The notes under the pieces: model-generated
Databases searched by the model: none
Told to the model about the DNA's origin: nothing
What the model saw: the letters and a program-made list of their open reading frames with translations, nothing else
Source: Acholoe squamosa
Lineage: Eukaryota; Annelida; Polychaeta; Phyllodocida; Polynoidae
Length of the DNA stretch: 64,000 nucleotides
Assembly (NCBI GenBank): GCA_949317995.1
Contig: OX439038.1
Span: 70,132,659-70,196,658 of the forward strand
Direction: 5' to 3'
Part shown: one piece after another, positions 11,321 through 22,565 of the stretch
Layout of the letters: the number at the start of each line of letters is the position of its first letter
How positions within the stretch are numbered: the stretch's first letter is position 1
Program-made: the position numbers and the translations under genes

Positions 11321-11608
11321 TGTAGGGGTATGGTATTTACACTTTACGTTCACGTGGCCGGTCTGAGTTTCGCGGGCTTTTCCCCTATATAAGGCTGGTT
11401 CTACCCCCATGTTCTCCAGTAGTGGTTTTACCCACTGCTCAACCAGGTCGTTACCCGAAAGGGTAACCGAATGCCCTAGTAGCATGTAGTCCTCTGAGGC
11501 TGTGATCGTATGTAACATAAGCTATGAAATAAAAGCTCGGTTGCCTACCCGGAAACTTTCTCTCTCTTCGTTATGATTTAATCTAACTTAACGAGACGAA
11601 CCACTACA
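11321..11608 (+). mobile_element. LTR, 288 bp, apparently solo
   Basis: It begins TGTAGGGG and ends CACTACA, with a TATA box (CCTATATAAGG near 11383) and an AATAAAA signal near 11530. The flanks read TTAT on both sides (11317-11320 and 11609-11612), consistent with a 4-bp target duplication and a solo LTR. A purine-rich tract is not obvious just upstream, which argues against it being the 3' LTR of the adjacent env-bearing element, though that cannot be excluded. Confidence 0.6.
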
Positions 11609-11612
11609 TTAT

Positions 11613-12180
11613 CAAAGTATTAAAAATTGTTTTGGAAAAAAAAATACACAGCCACTTGTTGATGTATAATATGAAAATCTATGGTATTCTCACAAATTCT
11701 TGATGATTAATACGCGCATGCACGCACAAATTGTACAAAGTAATTTAGAAATTGTACAAAACTAAAGTAATATACATGAATGCAAGGTAGATAACTCAAG
11801 CAGTTCTTGTACCACATTTTAGCACTTGTATACTACACCAAGGTTTACTTAAGGAAACACACTTTAGGTAACCATGAAATTGTGAAAAATGAAATGTGTA
11901 AAATGTAGAAGATGTATAAAAAAAATCTTATACACACAAAAAAAAAGAATATATTCAAAATGACTTGCGAAAAGGTATTAAAATGTAAGTAATTACTTAA
12001 GATACTGACCAAATAATCTTCTTACAGGAATGTGTACTCCACGAAATGCTAGGGAAAAGTCAATTAAAGCAGCAGCCCACTGTCGAAATTGCCAATTAAT
12101 AAACCCATATAGCAAAATTCCAGAGTAACTCAGAGACAAACAAGCCTATTGTACATAAAGTACCCCGTTTTTCCGGTCCT
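11613..12180. other. AT-rich intergenic stretch, nothing recognised
   Basis: I see only A/T runs and no open frame or repeat that can be supported. Confidence 0.5.
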
Positions 12181-12199
12181 CGGAAAAATTTGTCTCCCA

Positions 12200-12830
12200 A
12201 AATTGTATTTTGCGTACCTAGATTGTACCTTTTTTACCCAATTACACGCTAAATTCTATGTTTGCACACTACATTGTACATTTGTACCCAATTGCACGCT
12301 AAATTGTATGTTTGCACACTAAATTGTACATTTGTACCCAATTACATGCTAAATTGTATTTTTGCACACTAAATTGTACATTTCTACCCAATAACATGCT
12401 AAATTGTATGTTTGCACACTAAATTGTACATTTGTACTCAATTACACACTAGGTTGTATGTTTACACACAAGATTGTACATTTGTGCCCAACTGCACGCA
12501 AAAATTGTATGTTTACACACCAGATTGTATGTTTGTACCCAATTACACACTAGATTTGTGACACGATCTGCGTAAATGGGGCTTAGTGCAGGGGGTTCTA
12601 AGACCCCTTCTCCCAGTACATGTCACATTTGTGTTTTTGCACACCAGATTGTACGTTTGTACCCAATTGCACGCAAAAATTGTATGTTTTTACCCGATTG
12701 TATGCCAATTTGTATTTTTGTTCACTATTTTGTATTTTGTGCGTCAAGTTGTACGTTTGTACCCCAATTTTGCACATTTTTCACACAATCGTACACTAAT
12801 TTGCATTTTTGTACCCCAAAAATTCGAACA
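12200..12830. repeat. 50-bp minisatellite
   Basis: A unit of about 50 bp, built from AATTGTATGTTTGCACACTA followed by AATTGTACATTTGTACCCAA, repeats about seven times to 12550. It then continues as diverged half-units to about 12830, interrupted near 12555-12620. Short open frames here are repeat artefacts. Confidence 0.85.
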
Positions 12831-13284
12831 TGTATAGGCAGATACACCAATTCATAGAAAAAATAAGGCAACTTCAAGCCATGTTGTAAGTCAAGCATAC
12901 TTAGGTCTGTTTGGCATCAAAACCAGAAAGTTACAATTCATGGTTAAATACCTAGAATTAAGGAAATGTATTTTTACCCAAATCAAAAAAAAAAAAAAAG
13001 GATGTTGTACATACTGACAAGCTCTACCACAAAATTTGTACTTGAAGCACTCCCAATTACTTCAAATCCTCTTACATACAGTATGATATTAGACATAAGG
13101 TAAAAATATATTGTACATTCCCTCTGCGAAATGACGGAGTTTCGCTTCTTTTCATGGGAGGGGGAGTATTCTATCATATACCATTTTATTATGCCATAAA
13201 TTGTAACATATGATTGTATTAATGCATGAATATATGAGGCATTAATACATATAACTCAGTTCAGTGGAGCGTTCATGCTTGTAT
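12831..13284. other. Intergenic, nothing recognised
   Basis: It holds a poly(A) run at 12987 and AT-rich sequence. It ends with GTAT (13281-13284), the target duplication of the LTR element that follows. Confidence 0.5.
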
Positions 13285-13772
13285 TGTGGTGGTCGCGAGT
13301 CGTCCTCGAGGAACCTTCGACCATGTTGATGGTCCTCGTGGGCAACGTCGAGAGCACCTCTCTTACCTGACACCTGGGGGCGCTGGAGTCCAGCGCCACG
13401 TCACCACATGGTCACGTGGCCCTGGACTCTGGCGTATATAAGGCCGTTTCGCGGCCTTCCTCAGGGTCAGTCCAGTCGTGACGGACCATCGTGAGCGATG
13501 GTTGGCAGCTGCCCGACTACCATGTCCTAATACTTCTCTGTGCTGTTGCACAAGGAAGGTACATGTTACTTGTTGAAATAGAGACTAGAAGGCTGTGCTA
13601 GTCGTCTAGTGTCAAGATTGTTTATTAGGTTGAACACTACCACCTGTGAACTGCCATCGAGAACGGCTGATGCCTATGTGTTGTTGACAATAAAGTTTTA
13701 ACTGGAACTTGACTAGTTGTTCTTCATTGTCTATCGAAAGATTCTATTAACATCGAGGGGTAGAACACTACA
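13285..13772 (+). repeat. 5' LTR
   Basis: It runs TGTGGTGG...CACTACA, with TATA box GTATATAAGG near 13434 and AATAAAG near 13690. It is 48 bp longer than the 3' copy. Confidence 0.9.
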
Positions 13773-13773
13773 C

Positions 13774-13786
13774 TGGTGCCGTGACC
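13774..13786 (+). other. Primer binding site-like sequence
   Basis: TGGTGCCGTGACC begins two bases after the LTR terminal CA. The TGG start matches a tRNA 3' CCA; I cannot name the tRNA from memory with confidence. Confidence 0.6.
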
Positions 13787-13832
13787 AGTTGTTAACTTTA
13801 GTCCACATAGGTACTGGGAGCTTAAGTTTAAC

Positions 13833-15274
13833 ATGCAGGGCCACTTGGATGAAGGTGATGACCCCGATCACCAACATCAAGGGGCTACAGGTCCATTAGT
13901 GGATATAAACGATCCACTAATTAGTGGTGGTTTGACCCACTCACTGATTACAGGTCCATCGACTGACCCGCTGGGCCTGTATCAAAGGAGTCGATTACTC
14001 AATTGGCGAGTATCGACTCAACTCTCTCCGGCTGCTGAGAATTTCCTTAGGACACAGAGTTTGTTCTATGTGGAAAGGACAGCATTGCCAGTGGGAACTC
14101 CAATAGGCCTTGGTAGTTGGTCTTTCGAGGGTCCTTCTGCCGTTTCTATACCTGGGAGTGTAGAAAGCGGCAGGGGACCAAACGAAGAGTTGTTGCGTGA
14201 GCAAAAAAACACCAATTACGACAAGGTCGTCATCAGTTGGATACTCTCACGAGTAACACCGCGAAAGCTCAGGAGGAGAGTGTAGAAATAGAGCTGAGAG
14301 TGGAACAGCTTAGGCAGCAAGCGTTGGAGACTTCAAACAAAACTCAAATCGCTAATCGGGAACTTGAAGATCTTCAAGGGAAGATCAAACTCTCGGGCGA
14401 GAAAGAGTCTTTGCTTGCTACGAAGTCTGAGATTTAGCGTAGTCGATTGACAGCTGCAGAATGTCAATCACTGAAAGCGAAGATCGAAGGCCTTACAACA
14501 AGCCGCCGAGAATGTGTCGAGGAAGCTCGAAATGATTTTCGGGATGCCCAACATGAGCAGACGTCCCTCAAACATAAGTTGAAAATACAGGAAGTAGAGA
14601 AGACTATGTTGGAGGAACGACTGCAAGAGTTAAAGCATGAGCTGAGTCAAAAATAAGCGGAGCATTCTGAAGAAGTAGCTGGTCACCTAAATGCTTATGA
14701 AAAGCAGGTCAAGAAGCTAGAACAGGAACGAGAATCATTACTCTGTCAGATGCAAGCTGACGAGGATGCTCGAACCAGGGATGAGGCAAAAATGCATCGC
14801 CGCTGTGAGGAGCGTATCGTGCATGCAGATAAGGCTGAATATCAGATTTTGAAGTAACGGAAAGCAAGGCATGAAGCTGAGCTTAAAGCCATACAATCTG
14901 AGACCTTAGTAGCTCAATCTCTGAAGGATCAGAAAGATTCGAGTACTTTGGAAGTCATGCGTGGAGAAAACGATAAACTCCGACAAGAGATAACGTCTTG
15001 TAGAGAGGCGGACGAAGCTGGGGTTAATCAAGAAGTTTGTGATGAACTCGCACTTGAAGAACGTCTACAGGAGCAAACAGACGAGAAAGTGTGTGCCGCT
15101 AGACCTCAGGAGAAGCAACGAAGTAGTGAATGCAGCACTGCTAGGGTTGCTACCTCAGGAGATCTAGCCGAGAACCCCGACTACAGGGAGTGGCTTAACC
15201 GTGCCATGATGGAAGCTAAGCAACTCTTTGCCCTAAGCGAGCAACGAGATCTCTCGAAAGCGGAATGTAACTGA
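13833..15274 (+). pseudogene. Gag N-terminal region with a very long coiled coil
   Basis: A first frame (13833-14285) starts MQGHLDEGDDPDHQ and is Ser/Pro-rich. A frame change near 14240 leads into a ~345-codon frame (14237-15274) interrupted only by TAG at 14435, TAA at 14654 and a TAA near 14856. This frame is Glu/Lys/Gln/Leu-rich with clear heptads (for example ELRVEQLRQQALETSN and LKIQEVEKTMLEERLQELK), a predicted coiled coil of over 200 residues ending near LAENPDYREWLNRAM. Gypsy Gag proteins do not usually carry one so long; it may serve multimerisation, by inference. Position before the capsid-like region supports Gag. Confidence 0.6.
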
Positions 15275-15402
15275 CTGGAATTCCTAGTATCGGAATTGAG
15301 ACAGGCGGAACGTTCAAAACAACGGTCGGAAATCGATCGAATGGGGCCATCCATAATATCTCGAGAGTAGAATCAAGATCACTTTGAACCCAACCAGTTC
15401 CT

Positions 15403-16590
15403 TTGATGCCGCGCGCTGATGGTCTGAGTGATGTAATCGAACAGTTTCCGACTCCCATCGCTCCACAACAACATGTTGACCCTCCTAAGTACAAAGATAT
15501 CAGGTTCGAGGCTTCACGAATGAGTGATTCTGGATCTGGTAATACTTGGGGGCTGAATCATAGTCGTGCAGACACCTCATGGGGATGGACCATCAGAGAG
15601 GTACGACATTTGCTCTGGATCAGGTCAGAAGATCAAGCAGAATGTTTGAGAATACCTCTATCGGGCACAAACCGGCTCGAACTAGGTCAGTCAAGTGTCC
15701 CGCATTTACATGGAAGGATGATTGGCTCCGTTGGTACCATGGATTCAATCATGTCCGTCGAGTAAATGTATGGACCTCGAGTATGGCATTAGCTCAACTC
15801 CTCATGTTACTCCAGAATGGCCTCGCAGCTGATACTGTGTGGCTATGGGAGGAACATGGTGACGGGACCCTCGAAGGGCTGGTAGACATGGTAACTGAAG
15901 CCATGACCTCAAGCCTGCAGAAAGCATTAGAGCTTATGGCTTTGCTCTAAGAAGACTTGCTGGCAATGCCTACCCAGGTGTGGACTTCTCGGTTGAATGG
16001 CTAATAACCAAAGTCAACCAGTTGTTCATAGGAGGATTATATGACACTGATTTGCAACAAGACGTGTTATCAGAATGGCGCACATACATGTCTCTCAAGG
16101 ACATCATGGACTTGGCAGATGAGTTGTTGAGAAAACGACAACTACTGCTCAAGTTGGTGACTCCTACTTCGACAAACGCTATGTAGGCATTGGCCGACAG
16201 TGGTTTAGTCGATGGGGAACAGGGTGATGTGTCCTCATACTTGAAGCCCGTAGCTGGGAATAAGGGTAAGAGATACCAGAAACTAGCAGGCAAATCGAAG
16301 GTGTCGAATAAGACCTACAAACCCAAGGTACAGGAACAAACCTTCTTGTTGAGTCAATTACAGAATTTACTCAAGGCAATCGAGGGGGGGAATGTTCCTG
16401 CTACTAACTCGGGGAAGCTGAGTACCCCTCCGTCCGACGCCAAGTGTTGAAATTGTAAGAAGCAGGGGCATTTTGCACGAACATTCCCCGAGCCTATTAA
16501 AGGTCTACCACTTGACGCGAGGCGGGCGGCTCGACGTGGCAATCGAGCCGCCCTACCATCGAAAAGCCAAGGTATCAGCACCTCTGGTAT
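15403..16590 (+). pseudogene. Gag capsid-like and nucleocapsid region
   Basis: Several frames join here. One (15579-15950) includes CPAFTWKDDWLRWYHGFNHV followed by a helical LAQLLMLLQNGLA stretch, the usual start of a retroelement capsid domain. A second (15980-16186) continues with helices. The 16190-16590 frame is Lys-rich and contains a degenerate zinc knuckle at 16444-16485 whose second position is TGA and whose last Cys is Phe (NCKKQGHFARTF). Frameshifts near 15580 and 15950 and stops at 16186 and 16448 make it non-functional. Confidence 0.6.
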
Positions 16591-16663
16591 TTCCGATCAA
16601 ATTACAGTAGATTCTAAGGAACTAGGTAAGGTCCCGGTAGGGCCGTCCAAGCCCTCTACCACA

Positions 16664-17293
16664 GTGGCACCGGCTGATCCCTGGTCGGGTTCCAATGATG
16701 TCGGTGTAGAAAAAGCCTCAATGGCCAAAGAACAGGGCGCTGGCAGCCGGAACTCTGAGGTCGAGGGTTCGACTGAATTGAAAGTGAAAGTCGACGCTGG
16801 GAGAGTAGCCCTGGTGCGGCAGCTGGCCAGAGTCTGCGCAACAGAGCTTCCCTCAGATGATCCCTGTCTCTCTTTCCTAAGGGAGAAGGGGATCGATCTG
16901 AGTACTGACGTGGGATTGAAAATGCAGGAACCGCCCCTTTGTCGGGGAAAACGATGGTACCTGTCCGCTGAGATTTGAGGATGTTCTTTAGACTTCCTTA
17001 TAGATACTGGTGCCAGCCACACCATTATCTCTTGGGAACTCGCGAGAGCGTTAGTGGTGCCGTCAGATAATCTCTACGAGGGAATAACGGCATGCACTGC
17101 GTCTGGAACCGAAATGCAGACTTATGGTCGATTGGTTCTACCTCTGAAGGTCGAATCGAGCTACTATGTGTTTAGCCCTATATCAGCCGATGTGGCCGAC
17201 GACGGTATTCTGGGGCTGGACTTTGCGGCAATGTATGGCGAGGTCGGGTCAATTGGTCATGACAGAGCCGAAAGAGGAGCACCATCAGTGTAA
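16664..17293 (+). pseudogene. Retroviral-type aspartic protease with linker
   Basis: A charged linker (16664-16978) ends in TGA. The next frame reads FLIDTGASHTIISWELARAL, the catalytic Asp motif, followed about 60 residues later by DDGILGLDF, the conserved strand near the protease C terminus. The ~100-residue spacing is normal for a monomer that works as a dimer. The one stop (16976-16978) lies before the active site, so the catalytic domain itself is open. Confidence 0.75.
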
Positions 17294-17317
17294 ACTGAAA
17301 AGAATAAAAAAAAAAGA

Positions 17318-19300
17318 ATGTCGATTGCCTCAGTAGCGCAGACCACTAGGAAACCAGCTAGACATCGGTGCGATGTCTTAGTGAAATCCAAGGGTCTGGA
17401 ACGAGATCGACAGGGCATAGTCGAACCCGATCTGAAAACACTGAGAGGTTTTAGGTTGGTTGGTGAGGCTGTCCTGAATTTCAAAGAAGCTGAAGGAATG
17501 ATGGGAAGGTGGCTGGCGCATCTCGAAAATTCGGTCTCGAAAATTCAAAGATCGAACATCGAAGTGGTGCCAAACATCTGAATGCCGATGGCCTCAGTCA
17601 TATCCCTGTGCCACTGTGCCAAAGGTCAGATTGCACAGACTGTGGCAGTCACAACCCTGTTTTGGCAGATGTAGGTAGTCTAGTAGACAGTAGGGTGGGT
17701 GTTGCATTTTGGTCTCTCGATGAACTCATTGCTGCTCAGAAAGCGGACGCTGACATCAGGCGAGTTGCTGAATGGCTAGTTAAGGGGGCTAAACCCACTA
17801 GGCCTGAGGTATCAGTCGAGAGCGCCGAGGTACGGAAATTAATAGGGCAATGGCCCCTCTTAACTTTCCTTGAAGGCTTGCTTTGTTGCTGGAAGGTCGA
17901 GGCGGGTCATGCAAGGCGCACTATCCAAGTAGTAGTACCACACCGACTGAGGGGTGAGGTACTCTCCTTTTGCCATGGACATCGAACAGAGGCACATTTT
18001 GGTCGTAAACGAACTCTCGAGAAGGTGAAAAGGATATATTACTGGTCTGGAATGGGAAAGGACATAGGTCGTTGGGTTCGACATTGTCCTACCTGTTGCT
18101 TGGTGAAACCACGGGGAGGGTATGGGTAAATCTCCTTTGCACCAAGAGCTGTTTGGGGTGAGGTTCGGGAGGATAGCTATGGATATCATCTCGGGCTTCG
18201 CACCCACACCAAACAAGAATACTTGCATGTTAGTAATCCAGGATTACTTCACCAAGTATGTCCGTGCTATTCCCTTACCAAATCACACGGCAGAGACCTG
18301 TGCAGATGACCTTTGGCATCCCATTGCTCCTGCATTCCGACCAAGGTCGAGAATTCGAGTCTCGTCTCTTCTCTGAAATGTGTGAATATTTGACAATTGT
18401 AAAACAGAGAACCAATCCATACAGGCCACAGAGTGATGGTCAGGTGGAAAGGTTCAATAGAACATTGATTCAGAGTCTGACTATGTTGGTTGACAAACAT
18501 ATGGACGACTGGGACGAACAGGCTAAATATGTTGTATCGGCATATAACAGCTCTGAACATAGTTCTACTGGGTGCAGTCCAAATATGATGGTATTCGGGG
18601 AAGAAATTCTCATGCCGGCTGATGTAATTTTCGGCTCAATTGAAAACCCACTCATGGGCCCCTGTTCCGTTACTTTCGTGGAACAACTTAAAGATCATTT
18701 GAGAGAAAGTTATAGCATGGTGAGAGAGAATTTAGGTAAATCCGCTAAACGCCAGAAGGTCGGGTATGACTATGGGCTGAAGCAGAGAAGGTACTCAGTT
18801 GGGGAACAGGTGGTGAGGTACCACACCCCCCAAGCAGCTATGAAGCTAGCCCCCAACTAGGATGGGCCGTTCGTAGTAGATTCTGTCCTCTCTGAGTCGA
18901 CATTATTACTTCGATCGTCTCGTGGTCGGTTGCAAAAGAGTAATGTTGATAGAGTACACCGGTGGTTGGGCATAGAACTATCACAAACTGTCGAGCTGTT
19001 GCAACCACAGCTTGAAGATGATTCACCTTCTCCTGAGACCACGAAAAGGGTTAAGTCTGTTTCTGAACAGGTCGAAATAGAGATCGTAAGGTCGCGACCT
19101 TGAGTTCAGTCTAAAAAACAAACTAAACAGGGTAATCGAAAACGGCAGGATGAAGCTCGAAAGCTGAGCGAGGTGGAGGTGTTGGACGCTATTAAACCAT
19201 CAAAGCGACGCCATGGTAGACCGGCTCGTCGAGATAAGTCGAAAGTGTCTAAACCACCTTTGAAGGGACATCGAAAGCTCAACCCCCCTCGAAGGTGCAA
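17318..19300 (+). pseudogene. Pol remainder: RNase H tail and integrase, RT deleted
   Basis: 17318-17500 resembles the linker normally found between protease and RT. It passes directly into the end of RNase H (GRWLAHLEN, then HRSGAKHLNADGLSHIP at 17550-17610). Integrase follows: HHCC finger (HRTEAH...CPTC, 17970-18105), first Asp in RIAMDIISGF (18180), second in LHSDQGREF (18335), Glu in QSDGQVERFN (18450) with 35 residues between, and a C-terminal domain with KLAPN before a TAG at 18858. A frameshift lies near 18310. The basic tail to about 19300 resembles nuclear-targeting tails and shows no chromodomain. The missing ~1 kb means the copy could move only with help. Confidence 0.8.
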
Positions 19301-20203
19301 ATGACTGAACAAACTTCACATCAAAGGGACGGTCGACAAGTGTCGAAGATGAAACAAAACCTAGAGCAAACACTCTGGGCCCTTCATCCACGCCGCCACA
19401 AGTGATGAGAGGTCGACACCGACAGAAACGCGCTAACAACCCGGCCGGCATGGCTACATCAGAAGACGGTGAGTCGGAAGGGGGTAAGAGGAACCCGCCT
19501 TGAGACTCAACACTTGTTCCTACAGATAGGGTTAAAATCAGGAAAAGTCCTAGATTAAACCCAAATCAGTAATCGATGGATCGCATAATACTAAACAGCA
19601 GATGTACCAACCTGTATTTAATGAGGTATTAAATAATAGGTGCCGTTCTTGGGTAAATCTCTCTGTGGACGTGAAGCCGAAAAAAAATTACACAACGAGA
19701 AGTCAGACGATTGTCTCTTAATTTGAGACATTTTGAGACTAGAAATATGCGAAATTGATACTCTTTGTTTAATTAGGCTGTGTGGATGGGTTCCCAGTTT
19801 AAGCTGATGGATTCTACCTGATAGGAAAATCCATATTGGAACCAATTTTATTCCCGGTGGTCTGGTAAGACAGAGGTGTCCTTAGTAACTATGTTAATAG
19901 TGTCAAAGCCCCATAGCCTGCATAGAATAACGGCATATGCAAACAATGCGACTGGAGAACCAGAGCGTAACGGTGTGAGGAGAGTGAGTCGTTCAAGTTT
20001 TGGAACATTACCTTATTTGGTCATGGCGTGATGTGCTGTAAGCCTATGGGGGCACTCCCCTCAGTCACATGCGCCGTTCCTCCAATCAGAGACAAGCGCC
20101 TCAGGGATAAAAGGCTGTGTCGCATGCCCCGGAGGTCACATTTGGGCCCTGCTCGTGAGAGTAGGACGTAGAGAAGCTGGACTAAGCCTAGCTTAGGTCA
20201 GCA
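19301..20203. other. Region between integrase and the 3' open frame
   Basis: No coding frame can be supported. CTCAGGGATAAAAGGCTGTG near 20100-20120, preceded by CCAATCAGAG at 20074, resembles a CCAAT/TATA promoter just upstream of the next open frame. Confidence 0.4.
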
Positions 20204-21370
20204 ATGCTCTTCTATGTGGGAACTTCCTACCTGAGAGTAGGAGGTTTCCCTCGAAATCGTCTCGAGGAACACGACCTGCCTGAGCGCAGGTTCGTGTTCT
20301 CTCGAAAAATCATCTTCGACCCTTCGGACCGCCTGAGTGCGGTTGGAATTACCTCGGAGATTTCACGGATGGAGATGGACTTTCGTCTGACCGACGTCCG
20401 CACGCGACTCAATAACTTTGAGTCTCATGCTTAATATGATATCACCAAGAGGGATGCTATCATAGAAAGCGGGGAGGAAAAGGACCGCAAATTCTTTAGG
20501 GCATTCGGGGTCCAACTCTCGGAATGGATGAAGGACAAACACCATGATGTCAGGACCTTGAAGCCTGTCCTCACTGAGCCCTCTCGTGAAGCACAGAGGT
20601 ACTTAGTCAAGGGCAGAGCCGTCCCTGACGTCAGGACGCTGGCAGCCCAGGCTAATCCTCTGAGAGAGCTATCTCCGAGGATAAACATTCTGAGCTCTGC
20701 TATGACCATGTTGGGTCGAGAGCAGGCGGTGCAGGATAAGCCTGACACTCCTGGACAGTCTCTCGGTGCTTCTGTCTATCAGCCAGCACCCGCGCCTTCC
20801 TCGTAGGCTCCCTTAGTCGACCTTTTGGGAGCCCCTGAGTCTGCTCCACCGGCTGTACAAAGGTTGTTGTCGCCGAAAATCCACCCGGATCTCAAAGGCA
20901 TCAAACCTTTGCCTGCAGCAGGAGCAGCCGTCTGCCCGGACCAGTCGGCGTCCACCAGTGCAGCAGAACCTGCAGAGGTGGAGCAGCTGATGGAGGTAGA
21001 CGGGGATGTAAATGTCACCAGTCACTCTCAAGAGGCTCCCTCCGACCAGGGAGACCAGCACGATCATGATGACCGAGAGAGTGATGCTGGCAACAAGAGC
21101 GACTCTGCAGACTCGACAGTCCTCAACTTAGATGCTGAGGGGGAGCCCGAGATGCACCCGAGACCTCTAAAGAGGCTTGGGGGAAGACGATGGACCGCGA
21201 GGCCCCATTGCCCGAGTTGCCCACATTTTCCGGCCAGCTCGCCGACAGTGCATCACACCACGATGATCGCACTGACGGGGAGCAGGCAAAAATCAACGCT
21301 GCTACTGGGTCCATCTCCGAGGGACAGTAGTATGATACTATCTGTCTCTCCCCTAAGCTTGGACCGCTGA
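20204..21370 (+). pseudogene. Extra 389-codon open frame in the LTR retrotransposon, product unknown
   Basis: One reading frame runs from ATG at 20204 to 21370 with only two stops (TAA at 20432, TAG at 20804), far longer than chance in a ~55% GC stretch. The first third is charged (RMEMDFRLTDVRTRLNNFE), the second includes KFFRAFGVQLSEWMKDKHHD, and the last is Pro/Ala-rich then strongly acidic (Asp/Glu/Ser around 21000-21130). Near 21180 a frame change may lead to LPELPTFSGQLADS. No family recognised. It sits where gypsy elements may carry env or accessory genes, behind a possible promoter at 20.1 kb. It may be a captured gene or the gag of a second, nested element. Confidence 0.4.
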
Positions 21371-21579
21371 CATCGAACTGAGTCTTCAATGTCAGCATGG
21401 AACCCCCAGGAACTCGTTCCTGGACGACGGTGTACCCTCCACCAGTGAGGGTACCTTTGCTGTCTCCGGACCTCCCTGCGAAGCTGTGTGGACCCGACGC
21501 CACATTGGTTCTAGGAACCCGGTGGTGCCACACATCCTCGGCCTCACGGTCGAAGGACCACCATAGTTGTTCTACACAC

Positions 21580-21816
21580 TACCGTAATCTCCCGCGTAGA
21601 AGACGTGCTGCGCATATAAGATGCACCCCAAACTTAGCACATGCATTTTCGCATATAAGACGCACCTCTTAGGTACCAATTTTGTAAATTCAGTACATTT
21701 CTATAGTAAAATTACCCCTCGTATAAGACGCACCCCAAATTTCAATACATCCTGTAAGACTCCCCAGCATTTTGTTTGGCGTAGAGGACGCGTCTTATAC
21801 GCGGGACATTACAGTA
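21580..21816. mobile_element. MITE, TA-flanked (about 235 bp)
   Basis: Inverted ends CCGTAATCTCCCGCGTA and (reverse) CTGTAATGTCCCGCGTA are bounded by TA. The interior has three TATAAGAYGCACC units. The TA target suggests a Tc1/mariner-type source. Diverged relatives of the internal unit occur at 3.99, 8.1 and 41.9 kb. Confidence 0.6.
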
Positions 21817-22110
21817 TGGATGGGCTTCCTACACTGGAAGGAGCTTCTCAACGAGACAGGGAGGAAACGACATGACCCTGGTTACCATACCGGGTCGTGC
21901 CTCCCTCGGATCGACCAGGAAGCGGTCGTGAAGCAGTGTAGATGACACTGGTCTGCAATGTTGGATGGAGCAGCACCCCTGAGTAAATTGTGATAATTTT
22001 TTTTCTACAGTACAGTAGACTAAGTCGTCGGGTACAGTACATTTATTATTACTTTTTATTTAGACTGATCCGGGATCTCTGAATTTTTCTCAGAGACCTC
22101 GTTTCAGTCT

Positions 22111-22121
22111 AGTGGGGGTGG
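22111..22121 (+). other. Polypurine-type tract
   Basis: AGTGGGGGTGG lies directly before the 3' LTR, where second-strand priming would start. Confidence 0.6.
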
Positions 22122-22561
22122 TGTGGTTGTCGCGAGTCGTCCTCGAGGAACCTTCGACCATGTCGATGGTCCTCGTGGGCGACGTCGAGAGCACCTCTCT
22201 TACCTGGGGGCGCTGGAGTCCAGCGCCATGTCACCACATGGTCACGTGGCCCTCCTCAGGGTCAGTCCAGTTGTGACGGACCATAATGAGCGATGGTTGG
22301 CGGCTGCCCGACTACCATGTCCTAATACTTCTCTGTGCTGTTGCACAGGGAAGGTACATGTTACTTGTTGAAATAAACACTAGAAGGCTGTGCTAGTCGT
22401 CTAGTGTCGAGATTGTTTAGTAGGTTGAACACTACTTCCTGTGAACTGCCATCGAGAACGGCTGATGCGTTGTTGACAATAAAGTTTTAACTGGAACCTG
22501 ACTAGTTGTTCTTTGTTGTCTATCGAAAGATTCGATTAACATTGAGGGGTAGAACGCTACA
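22122..22561 (+). repeat. 3' LTR, missing the TATA segment
   Basis: It matches the 5' LTR except for substitutions and loss of three short segments, including the one holding CTGGACTCTGGCGTATATAA. The two LTRs are no longer identical, so the insertion is not recent. Confidence 0.9.
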
Positions 22562-22565
22562 GTAT

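Larger units (their letters stand above)
13285..22561 (+). mobile_element. Ty3/gypsy-type LTR retrotransposon, internally deleted, with extra 3' open frame
   Basis: Two related LTRs (13285-13772 and 22122-22561) flank an interior in gag, protease, integrase order. A PBS-like TGGTGCCGTGACC follows the first LTR and a G-rich tract precedes the second. GTAT flanks both ends (13281-13284 and 22562-22565), so the whole 9.28 kb went in as one unit. Integrase after protease and the DD35E pattern fit Ty3/gypsy. The RT domain and most of RNase H are missing between 17293 and 17480. Stops and frameshifts are frequent, so it is inactive. Confidence 0.85.

Noticed and set aside
11321..11608. 3' LTR of the adjacent env-bearing retroelement
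   Set aside because: TTAT on both sides and no purine tract favour a solo LTR of another insertion; kept as a solo LTR with modest confidence.
12200..12830. CRISPR-like regular repeat
   Set aside because: Units are directly adjacent with no unique spacers, and the context is an animal genome; it is a minisatellite.
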